Below are positions 8,750-17,438 of a stretch of DNA of 64,000 bases, piece after piece. The notes beneath the pieces are model-generated. The model saw only the letters and a program-made list of their open reading frames with translations. It had not been told where the DNA came from and did no database searches. Position numbers and translations under genes: made by a program. The DNA is taken from positions 744,001-808,000 of the forward strand of contig JABTUL010000002.1 in the NCBI GenBank assembly GCA_015075425.1, written 5' to 3'. This DNA is from Spirochaetales bacterium. Its GTDB lineage: Bacteria > Spirochaetota > Leptospiria > Leptospirales > Leptonemataceae. Position 1 is the stretch's first letter, and each line of letters starts with the position of its first letter.

Positions 8750-9436
8750 TCACATAATCGAATAGCGCGAAGAAGCTTGTTTCACGATGCAACTGACGCT
8801 CCCGTTGTTCAGCTTGAGCCCCCATTTGCGCTTGGTCGAACCGGCGTAATCGGCCATAACCATGAAGTCCTGGCCGCTGGCACTATCCACAGACGCTGCA
8901 GCCTTTTGACTGCCGGGACAGCCGCCCCTCTCATAGACAAAATGGGGCCGGACCCCACCCATGTGCAGCTGCACTTCAAAACAGTAGGTGGCTGATTGGG
9001 GTGCCACGCCTGCTGTACCGGTAATCTTATTCACCCCCTCTCCATTACTCTGAGAGCTGGTGCCCATCGTCACTTTCTGGCCGGGCACGATGGTAAAGAC
9101 AGGATCCCCGGCAACAACAGCACCATCGGAATACATTCCCAGCGTTACTTCACCGGATACAGTCATTTGATAGACAAAGGGTGCGTCGTGGTCCACGTCT
9201 GCAGTCGCTGTCCCGCTGCCACTCAGCGTGCCGCCAGAATAGGAAAGACCTGAGCCCGGGGTAAAAGCCGGATTGTCGGACGCACAGCTGGAACTGGAGC
9301 TGCCGTTGGCCAGTAAAGCAAGAGCGGCCAGGCCGGCGGCTTGATTTTTGTTTTCTTCCGGGATGAGCCCCAGAACCGTGCATTGATTTAAGGTTGTCAG
9401 AACAGCCAGAAAAATAAAATTATAGAACAGTTTCAC
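8750..9436 (-). CDS. Hypothetical lipoprotein in copper operon
   Basis: A 228 aa lipoprotein: hydrophobic signal then LNQC with Cys at about residue 19. Behind the lipid Cys comes an Ala/Leu-rich stretch, a Ser run and a Gly/Ser-rich linker. The rest is beta-rich (YQMTVSGEVTLGMYSDG, VFTIVPGQKVTMG) with an HMGGVRPHF segment and four Cys. No family recognised. It starts 25 bp before the His-rich barrel gene and 59 bp after the small Cys/His protein, so it belongs to the same transcript. It may present metal to the barrel protein, but this is inference from position only. Confidence 0.7.
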   Translation of the reverse strand: MKLFYNFIFLAVLTTLNQCTVLGLIPEENKNQAAGLAALALLANGSSSSSCASDNPAFTPGSGLSYSGGTLSGSGTATADVDHDAPFVYQMTVSGEVTLGMYSDGAVVAGDPVFTIVPGQKVTMGTSSQSNGEGVNKITGTAGVAPQSATYCFEVQLHMGGVRPHFVYERGGCPGSQKAAASVDSASGQDFMVMADYAGSTKRKWGLKLNNGSVSCIVKQASSRYSIM

Positions 9437-9495
9437 AATAGATTCCTCTCAATCGAGCAAAGCTCGCAAATATTTATTGAACGTTGTAAGAGAGG

Positions 9496-9834
9496 TCAGA
9501 CGGGAGGAGCACGGGCGGCAAAGGCCGGTCGCAGCGCCAGCAGCGGGGGCCGGGCTTGAAGGAGAATCCTTGCCTGGAATTCTGAGAGAGGCCGGGGCAG
9601 AGCGCCTTCCAGCACAAGCAAAAAGGCATTCTGGGATTCATAACTCTGGCAGACCGGGCAGCTTTCATGCTCATGGCTCCCTGGCTGCGAACCTGGACTG
9701 TAATGGTATCCGGCGGGCAGGCAGAGATCATCTTGTGTGCTGGCATGGAGCCTTTCGCAGTCGTGACCATGAAAAACAATCAGCCGGGCTCCCAGAGCTA
9801 CAAAAGTCAGGAGCGCTAATGCCGACCGGCGCAT
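9496..9834 (-). CDS. Small exported Cys/His-rich protein, DUF2946-like
   Basis: A 112 aa protein with an N-terminal hydrophobic segment, then FHGHDCERLHAS, GSHEHESCPVCQ, and a Pro/Arg/Ala-rich tail. The CPxC motif after His residues resembles DUF2946-type small proteins that occur beside copper transport genes; similarity is too short for certainty. It is the first gene of the minus-strand copper operon. Upstream on the minus strand a TATAAA box lies within the intergenic space to the divergent SDR gene, but I see no matching -35. Confidence 0.6.
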   Translation of the reverse strand: MRRSALALLTFVALGARLIVFHGHDCERLHASTQDDLCLPAGYHYSPGSQPGSHEHESCPVCQSYESQNAFLLVLEGALPRPLSEFQARILLQARPPLLALRPAFAARAPPV

Positions 9835-9923
9835 AATCCAGGATGTTTGTGTCTGGATTCTTGTCCACTGTTTTTATAGACATGCGGGCCAGGTCGGCTT
9901 TCCGGTTCACACGGTGAAGAAAG

Positions 9924-11192
9924 ATGGCTGAAAGAATTTTCCTGACTGGAGCGACAGGCTTTGTAGGTTCGCATTTTCTGCGTGCCCTGCTGGCTGCGGG
10001 GTACAGGGTCCGGGCCTGCTGTCGCAGTCCGGAAAGGCAGGAGCCTCACGCACAAATTGAATGGATCGCCGGGGATTTTTCCACCGATCACGACCCGGCA
10101 ATCTGGACGGAGCGATTGCGCGATTGCAGCACCGTGATCAATGCTGTAGGTATCATCACGGAAACCAGGAGTGCCCGCTTTGAGGATTTGCATACCCGGG
10201 GGCCGGTCGCCTTATTTAAGGCGGCAAAAGATCTGAACATAGATCACGTGATCCAGATATCCGCACTGGGCGCTGATGAGAATGGAACAACGGCCTACCA
10301 TCGCACCAAGTACGCAGCGGACCAGGAGCTCCAGCGTCTCATCCCCGGATCAACGGTGCTTCGCCCATCGCTCATTCTGGGCCCGGGCGGGAAAAGTATG
10401 AATCTCTTTACCGTTCTGTCGTCCTTGCCGGTGATCCCTTTGCCTGGCAGAGGCGATTTTGCGGTGCAACCCATCCGGATAGACGACCTGACCGCAGGCG
10501 TGATCCAGCTTTTGCGTGCCCCATTCCCCGGGGTTCTCGATGTAACCGGTCCACAAGCCCTGACCTGGAAGGGGATGCTTGCCGGGATGGCTCGCAGCAG
10601 GGACCTTCGCCCGCTTTTTATGCCGATTCCTTTGTTCCTCATTCGGCTGGTTGCCCGGTTGGGAATCGGACCACTGAGCCTGGATACCCTGGCAATGCTG
10701 GAACGCGGCAGCACCGCAGATCCAGAACCGTTTCAAAAAAAAGCCGGCATCCAGCTACAAGATGCCACCGACCTGCCAGCCATGGGGATCCATCCCATGG
10801 AAATGATTCTCCCTGTTTTCTGGCCTGTTATGCGCATCAGTCTGGCTTTTTTATGGATCTGGACGGGAATCGTATCTTTGTTCCTCTTCCCCGTGGAGCA
10901 GAGCTTTGCCTGGCTAAAGGCCACCCTCATTCCCGAAGCTCTCCTCTATCCGGCACTGGTCAGTGCCTCCATGCTTGATGCATTGCTTGGCCTCCTGCTT
11001 TTTACCCGATTGCGAACTCTGGCTTACGGAATTCAATTTGTAACAGTATTAGTATATACTATCATTCTTACTTTTGCCCTGCCGGAAATGTGGTTGCATC
11101 CCTTTGGCCCGGCCAGCAAGAATCTGCCACTGCTGGCTCTTACTTTGCTGGGCTGGATCCTGGACCGAAAAAGAAATGTACCTGCTTCTTAA
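9924..11192 (+). CDS. NAD(P)-binding SDR protein with C-terminal DoxX-like membrane domain (YbjT type)
   Basis: A 422 aa fusion. Residues 1 to about 280 form an atypical short-chain dehydrogenase with the Rossmann motif TGATGFVGSHF near the N-terminus and a YHRTKY active-site-like motif. From about residue 295 there are four hydrophobic helices as in DoxX-like proteins. E. coli YbjT and its relatives have this layout; their substrate is unknown. The next gene, a DUF2269 protein, overlaps it by 17 bp, an arrangement also seen for relatives elsewhere. The SDR half is cytoplasmic and the DoxX half in the inner membrane. Confidence 0.88.
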   Translation: MAERIFLTGATGFVGSHFLRALLAAGYRVRACCRSPERQEPHAQIEWIAGDFSTDHDPAIWTERLRDCSTVINAVGIITETRSARFEDLHTRGPVALFKAAKDLNIDHVIQISALGADENGTTAYHRTKYAADQELQRLIPGSTVLRPSLILGPGGKSMNLFTVLSSLPVIPLPGRGDFAVQPIRIDDLTAGVIQLLRAPFPGVLDVTGPQALTWKGMLAGMARSRDLRPLFMPIPLFLIRLVARLGIGPLSLDTLAMLERGSTADPEPFQKKAGIQLQDATDLPAMGIHPMEMILPVFWPVMRISLAFLWIWTGIVSLFLFPVEQSFAWLKATLIPEALLYPALVSASMLDALLGLLLFTRLRTLAYGIQFVTVLVYTIILTFALPEMWLHPFGPASKNLPLLALTLLGWILDRKRNVPAS

Positions 11193-11649
11193 GCTCATCC
11201 ATATTTTGAGTGCAACTTTACTTTTTGGCGCTGGAATGGCATCGGCTTACGCACTCCTGCGTGCTCACCGGACAGGCGAACGCCGGCGCATTCTGGTCAC
11301 CCTGGATCAGGTGATTCATGCTGATCTGGTCTTCACCGCACCGGCCGGCCTGATCCAGTTTGTCACGGGCTGGTGGATGATGCACCTTGCGGGCTTTTCC
11401 TTTACCGGGTGGCTGGTCCAGGCCCTGTTTCTATACGCAGTGGCTCTCCTGACCTGGCTACCGGCGGCTTTTTTGCAGGCCAGAATGCGAAAAATCCTGA
11501 AAGGGTCAACGGAGGAAAAAGCATTGCCTCCAGGCTATTTACGCTCCTTCCGCGTCTGGGCTTTCCTGGGATTGCCCTCCTTTACGGCCATGGTACTCCT
11601 CTTCTATATAATGGTATTCAAAAGGTTGCCCCTCGAGTCAGGTTTTTGA
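11176..11649 (+). CDS. DUF2269 family integral membrane protein
   Basis: A 157 aa membrane protein with four hydrophobic helices. The opening MYLLLKLIHILSATLLFG and the phrase TAPAGLIQFVTGWWM are typical of DUF2269. The ATG at 11176 is chosen because it begins at the conserved N-terminus; a longer frame runs through the preceding gene and is spurious. It is translationally coupled to the SDR/DoxX gene. In some bacteria DUF2269 is fused or adjacent to the same partner, so the two likely form one membrane complex, function unknown. Confidence 0.85.
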   Translation: MYLLLKLIHILSATLLFGAGMASAYALLRAHRTGERRRILVTLDQVIHADLVFTAPAGLIQFVTGWWMMHLAGFSFTGWLVQALFLYAVALLTWLPAAFLQARMRKILKGSTEEKALPPGYLRSFRVWAFLGLPSFTAMVLLFYIMVFKRLPLESGF

Positions 11650-11671
11650 AAGACGGGTCGATAATCCTGGT

Positions 11672-12721
11672 ATGAGACGACTGACCTGGTCACTCACCGG
11701 AATTCTGGCCTTAAGCTCCTTGCATTCGCAGGCTGCTCCCCCCCGGGTCGATCGCCGGCCCATTATCTTTCTGCTCGATGCATCCGGTTCCATGCTGGAA
11801 ATGTTTCAAGGGGTGCCGCGCATGGTAGCGGCGCGGGTTATGTTAGAAGAGCAACTCTCACGGCTGCCTCCTGGCATTCCCACCGGACTGGTGGCTTTTG
11901 GAAACGGAATCGAGGGTTGCGACTCTGTTCGCTTGTATGTCCCCGTGGCCAACGGAAACAGACACACCATCGCCCGGGCCGTAAATAAAATCAATCCTGG
12001 CGGCAATACACCCCTGGGCCGCGCTCTGCAACTCATCCGTGAATCGCTCCTTCCCAATCATCCAGGGGCACGCATAGTAGTTATATCCGATGGCGCAGAA
12101 TCCTGCGGCGGCGATCCAACGGGCCAGGCCCTGGCCCTTAAGGCCAGCGGCAGCGCTGTTGAGCTTAACATCCTTGGCCTGGGTGTGGCCGCCGCTGAAG
12201 CGGAACAACTGCGGCGCGTAGCGGAAGCAGCAGGTGGCCGCTACTTCCAGGTAGATGAACACAGCGATTTTGAAAAAGCCATGCAGGAAAGTTTGCGTCC
12301 GGCCCCGAGTCGGCCTCCAGAGAAGGCAGACCCTGAAATATCAACTCCGGAAACAGCCGTTCCAGAAACACCGGCTCCGGAACTTGAGAAGAAAGGCGCG
12401 CTACAACTGCACAACCCCCGGATCATTGAGGAAAACAATAAATCATACTTAGTTTTTGATTATACCACAGACACCCCCGCAGAAAGCTTTGCCAGATTTT
12501 ACATTGGCCGGCGCGGAACGTCAGCAGCTGAAATACGAAATGCACCGCAGGCTGTGCTGGGCTCCCCCGCAGCGGGTGGCGGCAAACAGGGCGGCATGAT
12601 ACGCTGGGAAATTCCCTCAGGACAGTCCAGAGAACAGCCGATTTATGTCCTGGGTGAGCTGTGGAATATAGACAGGGTTCCGGAAATTCTGGGTTATTCC
12701 AGCGTATTGCCCATTCAGTAA
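11672..12721 (+). CDS. Secreted von Willebrand factor A domain protein
   Basis: A 349 aa exported protein. After a signal peptide (..LSSLHSQAAPP) comes a VWA domain, residues about 30 to 205, with a complete MIDAS: DASGS, a Thr in GGNTPLGRAL and the Asp in VVISDGAESCGGD. A Pro/Glu-rich linker with repeated PE-T-P units (about residues 210-240) leads to a C-terminal beta domain (YLVFDYTTDTPAESF...). VWA domains bind proteins in a metal-dependent way. The 3' end overlaps the next gene by 61 bp. Confidence 0.85.
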   Translation: MRRLTWSLTGILALSSLHSQAAPPRVDRRPIIFLLDASGSMLEMFQGVPRMVAARVMLEEQLSRLPPGIPTGLVAFGNGIEGCDSVRLYVPVANGNRHTIARAVNKINPGGNTPLGRALQLIRESLLPNHPGARIVVISDGAESCGGDPTGQALALKASGSAVELNILGLGVAAAEAEQLRRVAEAAGGRYFQVDEHSDFEKAMQESLRPAPSRPPEKADPEISTPETAVPETPAPELEKKGALQLHNPRIIEENNKSYLVFDYTTDTPAESFARFYIGRRGTSAAEIRNAPQAVLGSPAAGGGKQGGMIRWEIPSGQSREQPIYVLGELWNIDRVPEILGYSSVLPIQ

Positions 12722-14520
12722 GCCACTTTCGCGGAATCGGTACCCTCCTTTCCCTCCGTTTGCGGGTGGCGCTCAGCGGTTTTGTATTTCTATCCCTGTC
12801 CTTTGCCCTGCTATCGGCGTGGAATGCCCTTGAGCTCCTTTTGCGCGCCGGCCGTCTGGAAGAGGCGGCTCTGGCCTTTTCCCTGGCTTTTCTCCTGGGC
12901 CTCGTCCTCACATTCCTTTTTATTTTTCTCTTTTTTCTGGTCCGCCTGAGTGGCGCTTTGAGCAGCTGGGCCAACCGGTTCTGGCCGCCGCTCATCCCCG
13001 GTATCATCATTTTTCTTTTGCTGGGTGAGCCGGTTCTTGAGTACACGATCGCGCGAATCGATCTAACCTCTCTTTCTTTTGTGACCGTTGCCGCCGTCAT
13101 CCTTGGATCGCTGATTTTGAGTGCCACGCTGCTCTACTGGTTCCCCATTTTTCAGGGTCAGAATACCCACCTGTTGCTCACCGCAGCTGTGCTGGCCCGC
13201 GTTGTCCTCCTGCCCTACTACCACAATGCCCGCTCTCCCGCAGAACTGATCTTTTCCCTGGCAGGCCTCATCGCTGCCTGGATAACCCTGTTTCTGGCCC
13301 TGCAGCAACACCATCGGTTGCAGTTGTCCCCATACTATGAACGATTCCAGTTACCGCGATCGCTCATCCTTTTTGTGGCCTTCCTTTACTCCGCGACCCT
13401 GGGCGCCTGCATCTACGCGGCTCTGCAGCGTCCCCCCTTCCTCTCCATGAGTTCTGCTGGAATCAGCCAGCCCCTCTGGATCTATGATATCTTTCCCTGG
13501 AACGCTGTGCTGGTCGGTCTGGGTTACTGGTTGCTCGGTAGCCTGCAATTGAATCTGGAATTTATGCGACAGAGCCTGCCGCTACGCTGGCCACTTTATG
13601 GCATTGGACTTCTAACCACTCTCTCCCTTTTGCTACTGGCTACCCGGCTCGACCCTGTGCGGCAGGCTCCGGCTATCCTTGGCACATCAGGGCCGGCTCG
13701 CGAAGCACTGATGGTAGCTGGCCTTTTGCGGGGGGCCAGCCTTCAATGTGCGGATTGCCTGGAAGAACATCCGCGCGTCCTGGACATCGTTGCTCCGAGC
13801 ATGCCCAATCTACTTCTTATCACCTGGGTCACCAACCACCCGTCAGGTGGGTCGAGCGGGCAAATCCTTTTACCGGGCCGCGAAATCGGCACGACATTGC
13901 ATCGGATGTTGCGATTTTTGCCCGCTGGCTTGAATCCGGAAAAAAGAACACTCTTTTCGATCTACACAGAGGCTGGCTACCGGACGATTTGTCTGGGTTC
14001 CGAGCAGGGGGCCCACTATTTCTCCATTGCCAGTCAGTTACGTCTGGACTCGGGCTGCCAGATCTTTATTCCCCTGGGGCCTGGCCTCACGGTGAAAGAA
14101 CATGTACAGAAAATGAACGAAGCCCTGAGCAAGTACCGGGCACGGCAGAATCTTGTCTGGCTGCATATCGACAGTGAAAAAGCTCAAGATGACTCCCTGA
14201 GCGCAGCCCTCAAGCAGATGCCCTACCGAACCCTGGCGCTCAGGCTCAGTCCGGCCAACATCACTGCGGTCACAGAGGGACATACGGGGTTTATGACCTT
14301 TAAGGAATACCTGCGGCGGGTAGCGGGATTGCCTCCGGAAAATGATCGTCCCCGGCTCTTGACCCAGGCCCTCAGTGCTGGCTGGGTTCAGAGTCTTTTA
14401 AGTCTGGGCGGTGTGAATACTCTCTTGATGGAGGCCAAGGCCGGGTCCCCGGATCGTCTGGAAGTGCGCGAGATGCTCAGCGGGGCCCGCTACAGCTTTC
14501 CCGAATCCGCACCAGAATAG
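12661..14520 (+). CDS. Polytopic membrane protein with degenerate sulfatase-like C-terminus
   Basis: A 619 aa protein. The first 330 residues hold around ten hydrophobic helices. After about residue 375 a soluble part begins with PNLLLITWVTNHPSGG, which looks like the first strand of the alkaline phosphatase/sulfatase fold (normally PNVLLI..D.LR) but without the metal Asp and nucleophile; TLFSIYTEAGYRTICLG is again sulfatase-like. So it resembles LTA-synthase-type membrane phosphotransferases that have lost catalysis, a weak call. The GTG start at 12661 has GGTGAG five bases upstream; it overlaps the VWA gene by 61 bp. Starts further in (about 12757-12763) are alternatives. Confidence 0.6.
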   Translation: MEYRQGSGNSGLFQRIAHSVSHFRGIGTLLSLRLRVALSGFVFLSLSFALLSAWNALELLLRAGRLEEAALAFSLAFLLGLVLTFLFIFLFFLVRLSGALSSWANRFWPPLIPGIIIFLLLGEPVLEYTIARIDLTSLSFVTVAAVILGSLILSATLLYWFPIFQGQNTHLLLTAAVLARVVLLPYYHNARSPAELIFSLAGLIAAWITLFLALQQHHRLQLSPYYERFQLPRSLILFVAFLYSATLGACIYAALQRPPFLSMSSAGISQPLWIYDIFPWNAVLVGLGYWLLGSLQLNLEFMRQSLPLRWPLYGIGLLTTLSLLLLATRLDPVRQAPAILGTSGPAREALMVAGLLRGASLQCADCLEEHPRVLDIVAPSMPNLLLITWVTNHPSGGSSGQILLPGREIGTTLHRMLRFLPAGLNPEKRTLFSIYTEAGYRTICLGSEQGAHYFSIASQLRLDSGCQIFIPLGPGLTVKEHVQKMNEALSKYRARQNLVWLHIDSEKAQDDSLSAALKQMPYRTLALRLSPANITAVTEGHTGFMTFKEYLRRVAGLPPENDRPRLLTQALSAGWVQSLLSLGGVNTLLMEAKAGSPDRLEVREMLSGARYSFPESAPE

Positions 14521-14647
14521 ATAAAAATCCAGCTCAAAAACCGGCTCAATCCGGAAATTTTTTTGTGCGCCGATTTTGGGAAAGTGCCGATACGACCCCT
14601 GAGGCCAGAGCAAGGATGCAAGGGCCAGAAACACGCAGGGAGGCGTT

Positions 14648-14860
14648 ATGTTACACGAATACGAAGACATGGATCCCGACTACCGATCCAGCCTTTTCTT
14701 ACAAAATCGCACACTTCTCACCGGAATTGAAAGCCACACGGCATTGCCCATGAACGGCCTTTGTGCCCGGGCTTTACTGACCACCGCACAGCTGGATAAA
14801 GTGGTTCAGATTCGCAAACGAAAGCTCAGCGCTGTTCTCGATCGTTTCGCACAGGATTAA
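14648..14860 (+). CDS. Small hypothetical protein, 70 aa
   Basis: A 70 aa acidic-then-basic protein with no recognised family and no signal sequence. It is supported by a strong ribosome site (AGGGAGG, 6 bases before the ATG) and by its place alone between two same-strand genes. The C-terminal half (TTAQLDKVVQIRKRKLSAVLDRF) looks helical and positively charged. The 127 bp before it hold no other gene. Confidence 0.6.
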   Translation: MLHEYEDMDPDYRSSLFLQNRTLLTGIESHTALPMNGLCARALLTTAQLDKVVQIRKRKLSAVLDRFAQD

Positions 14861-14861
14861 A

Positions 14862-14904
14862 TTTGACAACTACCCAGGAAGGGTTTGACAACTCTTTCCT
14901 GGGT
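14862..14904 (+). promoter_or_regulatory. Paired direct and inverted repeats before the SpoIIE phosphatase gene
   Basis: TTTGACAACT occurs at 14862-14871 and again at 14884-14893, a 22 bp period, about two helical turns. Interleaved with these, ACCCAGGAA (14872-14880) and TTCCTGGGT (14896-14904) form a perfect 9 bp inverted repeat with a 15 base loop. Each direct repeat contains a consensus -35 hexamer TTGACA, but no good -10 box stands at the right distance. It could be an operator with two half-sites or an attenuator hairpin; the region lies 30 bases before the next start codon. Confidence 0.4.
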
Positions 14905-14933
14905 GTTCGTATGTCACCTCTAAGGGGTGCGAT

Positions 14934-17177
14934 GTGCGACTTTCTTTTGGTTTCAAGATGGGGCTGGCCATCTGTCTCTTATCTGTCAGCATGACCACTG
15001 TGGGAGTTCTGTATTTCTATCAGACCGCTCGCGATAAAATCTGGAATCTGATGTCCGGTCGGGTCATGGACATCACCCGTACAGGGTTGTTCCTTTTGCC
15101 CTATGAAGAACGCGATAAAATCCAGCGCTTCCGCAGCTACATTGAAAACGTACGCCTCAAGAAAACGCCGGAGGATCTCCGGGCCATTCCGGAAGGCGAA
15201 TTTGATGACGGACTTGATGAAGCCACCAACGTGGCTGCTATTGCCAATGCGGATTTTCAGGATATCGTAGCACGTCTGCGACAGATCAAATTTGGCAGTC
15301 GCAGAGAGGTCACCCCGCCGGTTGACCTGCCGCAAAAGTACGGTCCGGTCGATGATCGCCCCATGATTCGATATGTATATATTTTGACCCCCATCGCGGA
15401 GATACCAGACCGTTCCGTGCTTCAGATCCTGATTGATGGAGACTATCAGGAAATCGACATGAATGAAAACGGTACCATTGAACCGGACGAAGAGGCAACC
15501 ACCCCGGGAATTTACTACAATGTAGTCGGCCAGGATGGAATCAGTCAGGCGTTCTCCGATAAGGTAGCTGCCAACTCGGACTATACAGTGGACACGTGGG
15601 GGACCTGGGTCTCTGCTTTTGCACCCATCCATGACCGGCAGGGGAAAATCATTGGAGTTCTGGGCGTCGATTACAAGGCCGACAGTGAATTCAATGAGGT
15701 GGTGCGCCTCAAGTACATCTGCTGGGCGCTTATCGCCGGTTCCATCATTTTGTCCATTTTGCTATCCTATGCCCTGGCGCGATTCCTGGGACGACCCATT
15801 CAACTGCTGCGGGAGGGGGCAGAGAAAGTCCGCGACCGCGATTATTCTGCGCGGGTGGACATTCGCTCAAGCGATGAACTGGGTCTTCTGGCCCGCAGCT
15901 TCAATTCCATGGTAGATCAGATTCGCGACTACACGGCCAATCTGGAGCAAAAGGTTGCGGAAAGAACGGCGGAACTCCAGCACACACTGCGCACGGTCCA
16001 GGATCTCAAAACACAGCAAGATGCTGACTATTTCTTAACAAACTTACTTGCCAATCCATTGTTCAAGAACTACAACAAAAGCAACTCGGTGACAACGGAT
16101 TTCTTCATAAAACAAAAGAAACAATTCGAGTTCCGTAATCGTACCGTGGATCTGGGTGGCGACATGTGCGTATCCGGAAACCTGATGTTTAACGGTCGGC
16201 GCCATACCATGTTCTGCAATGCTGATGCCATGGGCAAATCCATGCAGGGTGCCGGTGGTGCCCTGGTAATGGGCACGGTGCTCAATTCCATTATGGATCG
16301 GTCGGCCAGCAATAAGCGCAATCTAAAAATTCCCGTGGAAGAATGGCTTCTCAATACGTACACAGAATTGCATAAGATCTTCCTGACATTCGATGGCAGC
16401 ATGCATGTTTCCTGTGTCCTGGGTGTTCTCGACGATGAATCGGGAACTCTTTACTATTTTAATGCCGAGCATCCCGCTCCGGTACTGTATCGGCACGGCA
16501 AGGCCCTTTTGCTTGAGGAGCCCGGTCAGATTCGCAAGCTGGGATCTCATATTCAGTCAGAATTTTCCGTGCAAAAGATCCAGCTGGAACCGGGCGACGT
16601 CCTCATCGTCGGCAGCGATGGAAAAGATGATCTTAACCTTACTCCGGATGAAGACACACGCACCATCAATTCCGATGAAGAACTCTTTGTGCGCATCGTG
16701 GAATCATCGCACGGAAAAATCGATACGATTGTCTCTGCTCTGGAGGAATACGGCGAACTGACGGATGACATCTCATTGATTCGAGTCAGCTACCTCGAAT
16801 ATCCGGTAGAAAGAAAAACGGATCTGGATCTGGAACGCCTGAATACATTGATTTCAGCCCGCAACTACATCGCCGCCCTGGAAGAACTGAATAAAATCGA
16901 ACCGGAAGCCGCAGGTGTTCTGGTGAATTATTACAAAGGCCTGTGTCTTGCCCGACTGGGACGGCATGCTGAGGCCCTGCCGTTCCTTGAGCAGGCCGTC
17001 GAACTGGAAGAAAAACAGGCGACGACGCTGAGCCTCCTGGGCAAGATTTATTACTCCCTGGCCCGCTATGAGGACGCTTCTCGCTCACTGGAAAGGGCTC
17101 TCGAACTCAAGCCAGATAGCGAGAATTTGCAGAATGCGCTGGAAATCATTCGCCAGAAGGCCGGTCTGCTCCAGTAA
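14934..17177 (+). CDS. Membrane-bound SpoIIE-type protein phosphatase with HAMP and TPR domains
   Basis: A 747 aa signalling protein. Order: TM helix (about 7-26), an extracytoplasmic sensor part to about 265, TM helix (268-290), HAMP domain (PIQLLREGAEKVRDRDYSARV..), a short coiled coil (LEQKVAERTAELQ), a PP2C/SpoIIE phosphatase domain (about 400-625; VDLGGDMCVSG, VLIVGSDGKDDL, LTDDISLIRV) and TPR units at the C-terminus (about 640-745). Metal-binding Asp residues are present, so it is probably active on phospho-Ser/Thr, often of anti-sigma antagonists (RsbU role). The sensor half would read an outside signal. GTG start with AAGGGG six bases upstream. Confidence 0.9.
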   Translation: MRLSFGFKMGLAICLLSVSMTTVGVLYFYQTARDKIWNLMSGRVMDITRTGLFLLPYEERDKIQRFRSYIENVRLKKTPEDLRAIPEGEFDDGLDEATNVAAIANADFQDIVARLRQIKFGSRREVTPPVDLPQKYGPVDDRPMIRYVYILTPIAEIPDRSVLQILIDGDYQEIDMNENGTIEPDEEATTPGIYYNVVGQDGISQAFSDKVAANSDYTVDTWGTWVSAFAPIHDRQGKIIGVLGVDYKADSEFNEVVRLKYICWALIAGSIILSILLSYALARFLGRPIQLLREGAEKVRDRDYSARVDIRSSDELGLLARSFNSMVDQIRDYTANLEQKVAERTAELQHTLRTVQDLKTQQDADYFLTNLLANPLFKNYNKSNSVTTDFFIKQKKQFEFRNRTVDLGGDMCVSGNLMFNGRRHTMFCNADAMGKSMQGAGGALVMGTVLNSIMDRSASNKRNLKIPVEEWLLNTYTELHKIFLTFDGSMHVSCVLGVLDDESGTLYYFNAEHPAPVLYRHGKALLLEEPGQIRKLGSHIQSEFSVQKIQLEPGDVLIVGSDGKDDLNLTPDEDTRTINSDEELFVRIVESSHGKIDTIVSALEEYGELTDDISLIRVSYLEYPVERKTDLDLERLNTLISARNYIAALEELNKIEPEAAGVLVNYYKGLCLARLGRHAEALPFLEQAVELEEKQATTLSLLGKIYYSLARYEDASRSLERALELKPDSENLQNALEIIRQKAGLLQ

Positions 17178-17207
17178 GCTTCCCGCCGCTTTTTGCAGTT
17201 GACAGGT

Positions 17208-17233
17208 CCCTTCCTCACAGAAGGGTTGCTTTT
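17208..17233 (+). terminator. Likely rho-independent terminator after the phosphatase gene
   Basis: CCCTTC (17208-17213), loop CTCACA, GAAGGG (17220-17225), then TTGCTTTT. The stem is only 6 bp but is followed by a U-rich tract. It separates the phosphatase gene from rpmH. Confidence 0.5.
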
Positions 17234-17259
17234 AACTCAGAGCTCGGGAAATAATTAGA

Positions 17260-17415
17260 ATGAAGCGGACTTTTCAGCCCAGCAAATTAAAGCGAGTGCG
17301 AACTCATGGATTCAGGGCCCGTATGGCCACAAAGAATGGCAGGAAGGTACTATCCAGCCGGCGCCGTAAGGGTCGCTATAGACTTTCCGTATCCGATCAG
17401 GTGCACAAGAAGTAA
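17260..17415 (+). CDS. rpmH: 50S ribosomal protein L34
   Basis: A 51 aa, very basic protein beginning [19 protein letters not shown] and ending in the typical Arg/Lys-rich tail ([13 protein letters not shown]). It is a component of the large ribosomal subunit, buried in rRNA. It opens the conserved cluster rpmH-rnpA-yidD-yidC-jag-mnmE that in many bacteria lies near the replication origin; dnaA is not beside it here. Too short for most gene finders' default but unmistakable. Confidence 0.97.
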   Translation: MKRTFQPSKLKRVRTHGFRARMATKNGRKVLSSRRRKGRYRLSVSDQVHKK

Positions 17416-17438
17416 TCATTCGCATTGCAGGGGACTAT

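Noticed and set aside
17199-17227. TTGACA at 17199-17204 as the rpmH promoter
   Set aside because: No -10 box at 16-18 bases; the following sequence is better explained as a terminator hairpin.
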